From Niebla homalea (Eukaryota > Ascomycota > Lecanoromycetes > Lecanorales > Ramalinaceae): DNA of 64,000 bases. Location: positions 930,001 through 994,000 of the forward strand of contig JAHGAU010000009.1 of NCBI GenBank assembly GCA_019925105.1, given 5' to 3'. The position numbers were made by a program, and so were the translations under genes. This document shows positions 61,060 to 64,000 of this stretch, piece by piece; positions within the stretch are counted from its first letter, which is position 1; every line of letters starts with the position of its first letter. Under the pieces are notes generated by a model that did no database searches, was not told where the DNA came from, and worked only from the letters and a program-made list of their open reading frames with translations.

Positions 61060-62480
61060 ATATTTATATTCTTAATATTTAAAATATTAATAAATATCCG
61101 CTGCTTAATTTTATAACTTTATTAATTTAAGGGACCCCCTTTTTATTACCCTTTTATTAAGGATATTATTATATATTTTTATTAACGTTACGTTTAAGAT
61201 AATTATAAAATACCTTTTATTTAATTAAGGGTATTTAATTTCTTTATTATAAAAGGAAAATTATAATTAATAATCTTTAACCCGGGATAAAAAACCACAT
61301 TCTCCCTTTTTATCCATCTTAAAATAACTTCCTTTTCCTTTCTTATATATTTTATTTATTATATTCCATTTATTATAATAATAAATAATTACTTTAATAT
61401 TTTTATTATTTTATATCCTTTTTTACCGGTTTATCCTTTTAACTTTTTAAGTCCCTTTTTCGTTTTTAATAAGGTTATATTAAGAAAAATATCCTTATTT
61501 TATAGTTTATATATTATAATAATTTATTTTATTAATAACTCTTTTATTATTTTAAACGTTTTTATTGATTATAAAGGGTTTATTTTCATAATTATATTTT
61601 TCTGTTCTTTATTTAATAATCATATTATTATTATTTTTATTTTCTTTAATACCACCGTTTTTTCCTTAATCTCTATTTCTTTTACCGTTAATATAAATAA
61701 TACTTTTATAGTCTTGATTATTTAATTTACCTTTACTTTTATCCGTAAAGTTTCTTCCGTCGTTTTTTATTTTATATATAGTTTTTTTTAATTTTTTAGC
61801 TTTTTTTCATTAATATTTTTATTACCGCCTTTTAAGCTCTATATAGTTTCTTTAAATCCTTTAATTCCGTTTCCGCCTTTATGTAAAAGTCTTTTATCCT
61901 TTATAGCTTAATTTATAGTATCGGTTAAATTTTTCATATAATATCCTTTTATTTAATTGTAAAAAGGCCCTTTAATATTTTTATTGCTTTTTTTTATTAT
62001 ATTTTTTTTACACGTTTAACGGTTATTTTTTTAATAGCCTATTTTTAATTATCCGATATTCTTTTATTTTTATTTAGTTTTCTCTTAATTTATATATATT
62101 TAATAAGGTCTTTTCTGTTTTTATTTACCTTTTATTTATTATTACGTATTATTCCCGTTTTTTATTCTTTATTTACTTTTTATAATTACGTTACCTTTAC
62201 GCGTTATACATGTCCTTTTACGCGTATCTCGTTAATTATAAATTTTTAATTTAATTTAAAAGTTTCTTATTATATAGTTATTGTGCTTTCCATATAAATT
62301 ATTATTCTTTTTATTAATAAAGGCTGTTTGCTTTTCTACCCTTTTTATTTTTATTATTATTCCGCTTCCGCTTATCGTACTTAAGGTATTTATTTTATTA
62401 TTACTTAAGTTATACATACGTGCATCGTTTTGAACCTCTGGGGTCCCGTTGTTCGTCGCTATTTCCTTATTAATTTAATT
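61060..62480 (-). mobile_element. LINE L7, ORF1 and 5' end
   Basis: Last piece of L7, from the L4 duplication to the ORF1 start. The start codon is RIP-changed to ATA (62462-62460), but the next codons (ATNNGTPEV) are intact on the minus strand. With 44118-47147 and 52983-53816 it accounts for about 5.25 kb of L7. Confidence 0.8.
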
Positions 62481-63213
62481 TAATATTTACGATTTAATTT
62501 ATTTTAAATTATATTATAAGTATAATATTTTCGGCATTAAAAATTATAAGTTATATTAATAATATGCCGGATTTTTCTTTATTATTAAGAAAATTAATTA
62601 CCTTATATATAAGCTCGAATTGCCAGTTAATAAAAAAATAATATTAATTATTTTAATTATTTTAATTAATATACTTAAGTTAATTAATAACTTAATAAAA
62701 GACTTTTTTAGTAAATAATTAAACCGTAATACGCCGCTTACTTTTAAAGCTAATTCCGAGAAAAAAAAATGTATTATTAAAAAAATTATTTATAAGGAAA
62801 GAAATAATAAATATTTAATTAAATAAATTACTTAAAATATAGATTATAATAGTAAACTTCCGTTATTAAAGTTATATTTAAACTTATTACGTAAATTCTA
62901 TATTACGCATCCTAAATTCAATAACGTTATTATTACCCGTTATAATAGACCTTATACTTAAGGTACTTAAAATATTATTACTTTATTGCGATTACCGGTA
63001 TTTATTAAAGCAGTACCTTTAACGTTTACTGGTATTCTTTATACGCTCCGTTTTAAGCGTAATTACGGCCGCCCCCTTAAAATTAAGTAAGACTTTCATA
63101 TAAGAATATAAGATATATAGAGTATAACGTATTATTAAGCATTAATATTTATATTGGTATATTAAAATAAGTATTACTATAAGCAGTGGCCTTTTTTCTT
63201 TTTTAATAGTATT
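62481..63213 (+). pseudogene. Decayed coding-like stretch with possible chromodomain
   Basis: At 62767-62835 the plus strand reads CIIKKIIYKERNNKYLIK, then NSKLP, LLRKF and HPKF. The order resembles the C-terminal chromodomain of fungal gypsy integrases (pattern VEKIL..R......YLVKW, then L..F...HP). The rest is AT-rich with no clear frame; 62930-63060 is less mutated. It could be the 3' end of a gypsy element. Weak call. Confidence 0.35.
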
Positions 63214-63797
63214 TATTATGTATATATATATATAGGAGCATTAATAGGTATAAAACATTTATTTATACGTAAAGGACAGGCATCCTTATAATGCTCCTAT
63301 CCTTTAGGTAGAATTATTATTCATATATTATCACACTTTTTGGTCCATACACCAACAAGAAGCCGGTCTTTTTCTTAAATTATTAACATTATTTTTTTAA
63401 ACGTATAAATAAAATAAAACTTATAATATATAACCTTAAAAAAAAGGATAACGGTAATTATTTATAACTTTATAAAAAAAGATATTAATTATAGGTTAAG
63501 GAAAATCAAAGCCTTTAAGAAAAGGGTCCGATTTTAAATATTAAACGTATTGTATAAAATAAAAAGTTAATTAAGCTTTTATATTTAAAAATAAAGAAAA
63601 AAGAATATATTACCCGATAAGGAGGAAATAAAAAGATTTTAAAATAACGATAACCTTATTACGGAAAAAGTATATTTTATATATTAAATCCCCGTACGTT
63701 ATTAACATATTAAATATATATTAAAGTTTATTAAGAATTAAAACGAATAAACTTAAATATTTTTAAAGCTTTTCCGTTAAATTAACGGATTTAATCC
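63214..63797 (+). mobile_element. Gypsy G3: internally deleted copy
   Basis: The first ~115 bp match the 5' terminal region of G1 reversed (GGTAGAATTATTATT and AGGACAGGCATCCTTATAAT). After about 63345-63420 the sequence jumps to the C-terminal gag region, matching 19780-20080 reversed, and reads NYRLRKIKAFKKRVRF. The gag N-terminus, with its VGFFDP relic, is missing. It ends where element D begins. Confidence 0.65.
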
Positions 63798-63959
63798 TGT
63801 CACGGTACAGACCATGGGAGGATTCCTTGGCACGGATCGGGCTTACCTTCTTCCGCATACTTAGCGTATATACTTATATTGCGTACCTTTATAGCTAGAT
63901 AGCTATTAATTATACATATTATACTTACTTACTTTATATATACCGCATTTCTCGTAATA
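63798..63959 (+). repeat. LTR of element D (162 bp)
   Basis: The first third is GC-richer and little mutated (CATGGGAGGATTCCTTGGCA); the last two thirds are family A with RIP changes. Confidence 0.75.
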
Positions 63960-64000
63960 AGCAATAGCAATAGCTTAATTATCTAAGCTTTTAATACAGA
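63798..64000 (+). mobile_element. Element D: A-related LTR and interior start (runs off right edge)
   Basis: An LTR of 162 bp (63798-63959), TGTCACGG start, then AGCAATAGCAATAGCTTAA and TTTTAATA as in A3 and A1. From about 63860 it matches the family A LTR closely (ACTTATATTGCG, CTTTATAGCTAG). The first ~65 bp do not match. The rest of the element is outside the window. Confidence 0.75.

Noticed and set aside
1..64000. Possible subtelomere, centromere or gene cluster.
   Set aside because: No telomere repeat array, no satellite array and no host gene was found. An AT-rich repeat block fits a centromere or other heterochromatin, but nothing in the sequence decides between them.

Overview
The window looks like a gene-free, AT-rich block from the genome of a filamentous ascomycete (Pezizomycotina). 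Nearly everything is a transposable-element relic carrying the mark of repeat-induced point mutation (RIP). CpA and TpG are almost absent, TpA is in excess and CpG is kept (for example 5041-5100 has no CA or TG but three CG). Former coding regions are broken by TAA/TAG codons where Q or W is expected. I found no intact host gene, tRNA, rRNA, CRISPR array or bacterial-type signal. The long open frames are mostly antisense shadows of dead elements. The species cannot be named from sequence alone.

Layout, left to right. 1-1183: a small LTR element (family A, copy A1), cut by the window edge. 1184-11725: a reverse Tad-type LINE (LINE B) split by a complete forward LINE (L1, 2718-8495). 11726-12599: unassigned AT-rich DNA. 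12600-13560: a truncated family A copy (A2). 13561-21986: a reverse Ty3/gypsy element (G1) into which two family B elements (B1, B2) inserted. 21987-30410: a second copy of the G gag region (G2) split by a 6.56-kb composite LTR element (X). X contains a forward gypsy integrase fragment and a 5'-truncated LINE (L3). 30411-31246: a fragment of another LINE. 31247-38515: a Ty3/gypsy element with both LTRs (gypsy-2, reverse). 38516-44117: a reverse LINE (E) carrying elements C and B3. 44118-62480: a reverse LINE (L7) split by two complete LINEs, L8 (reverse) and L4 (forward); L4 is itself split by element A3. 62480-63797: gypsy remnants (G3 and a chromodomain-like stretch). 63798-64000: a 5' LTR and interior start of an A-related element (D).

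The most interesting feature is a group of small LTR elements (A, B, C, D). Their LTRs are about 160-175 bp, start with TGTTA or TGTCA and end in TGACA. Five of them have exact 5-bp target duplications or a window-edge equivalent: GTAAT, GTAAA, AAATT, GGGTC and GGTCT. The families share a core LTR motif but differ in their first half. Family B carries a decayed gag-like gene, family A a conserved reading frame of unknown function, and family C a tandem array of stem-loops. Target duplications and nesting give a relative order: LINEs and G gypsy first, later LINEs inside them, and A, B and C last.

All protein calls come from reading RIP-damaged frames by eye, so domain borders are approximate. 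LTR borders and target duplications were read directly and are firmer.
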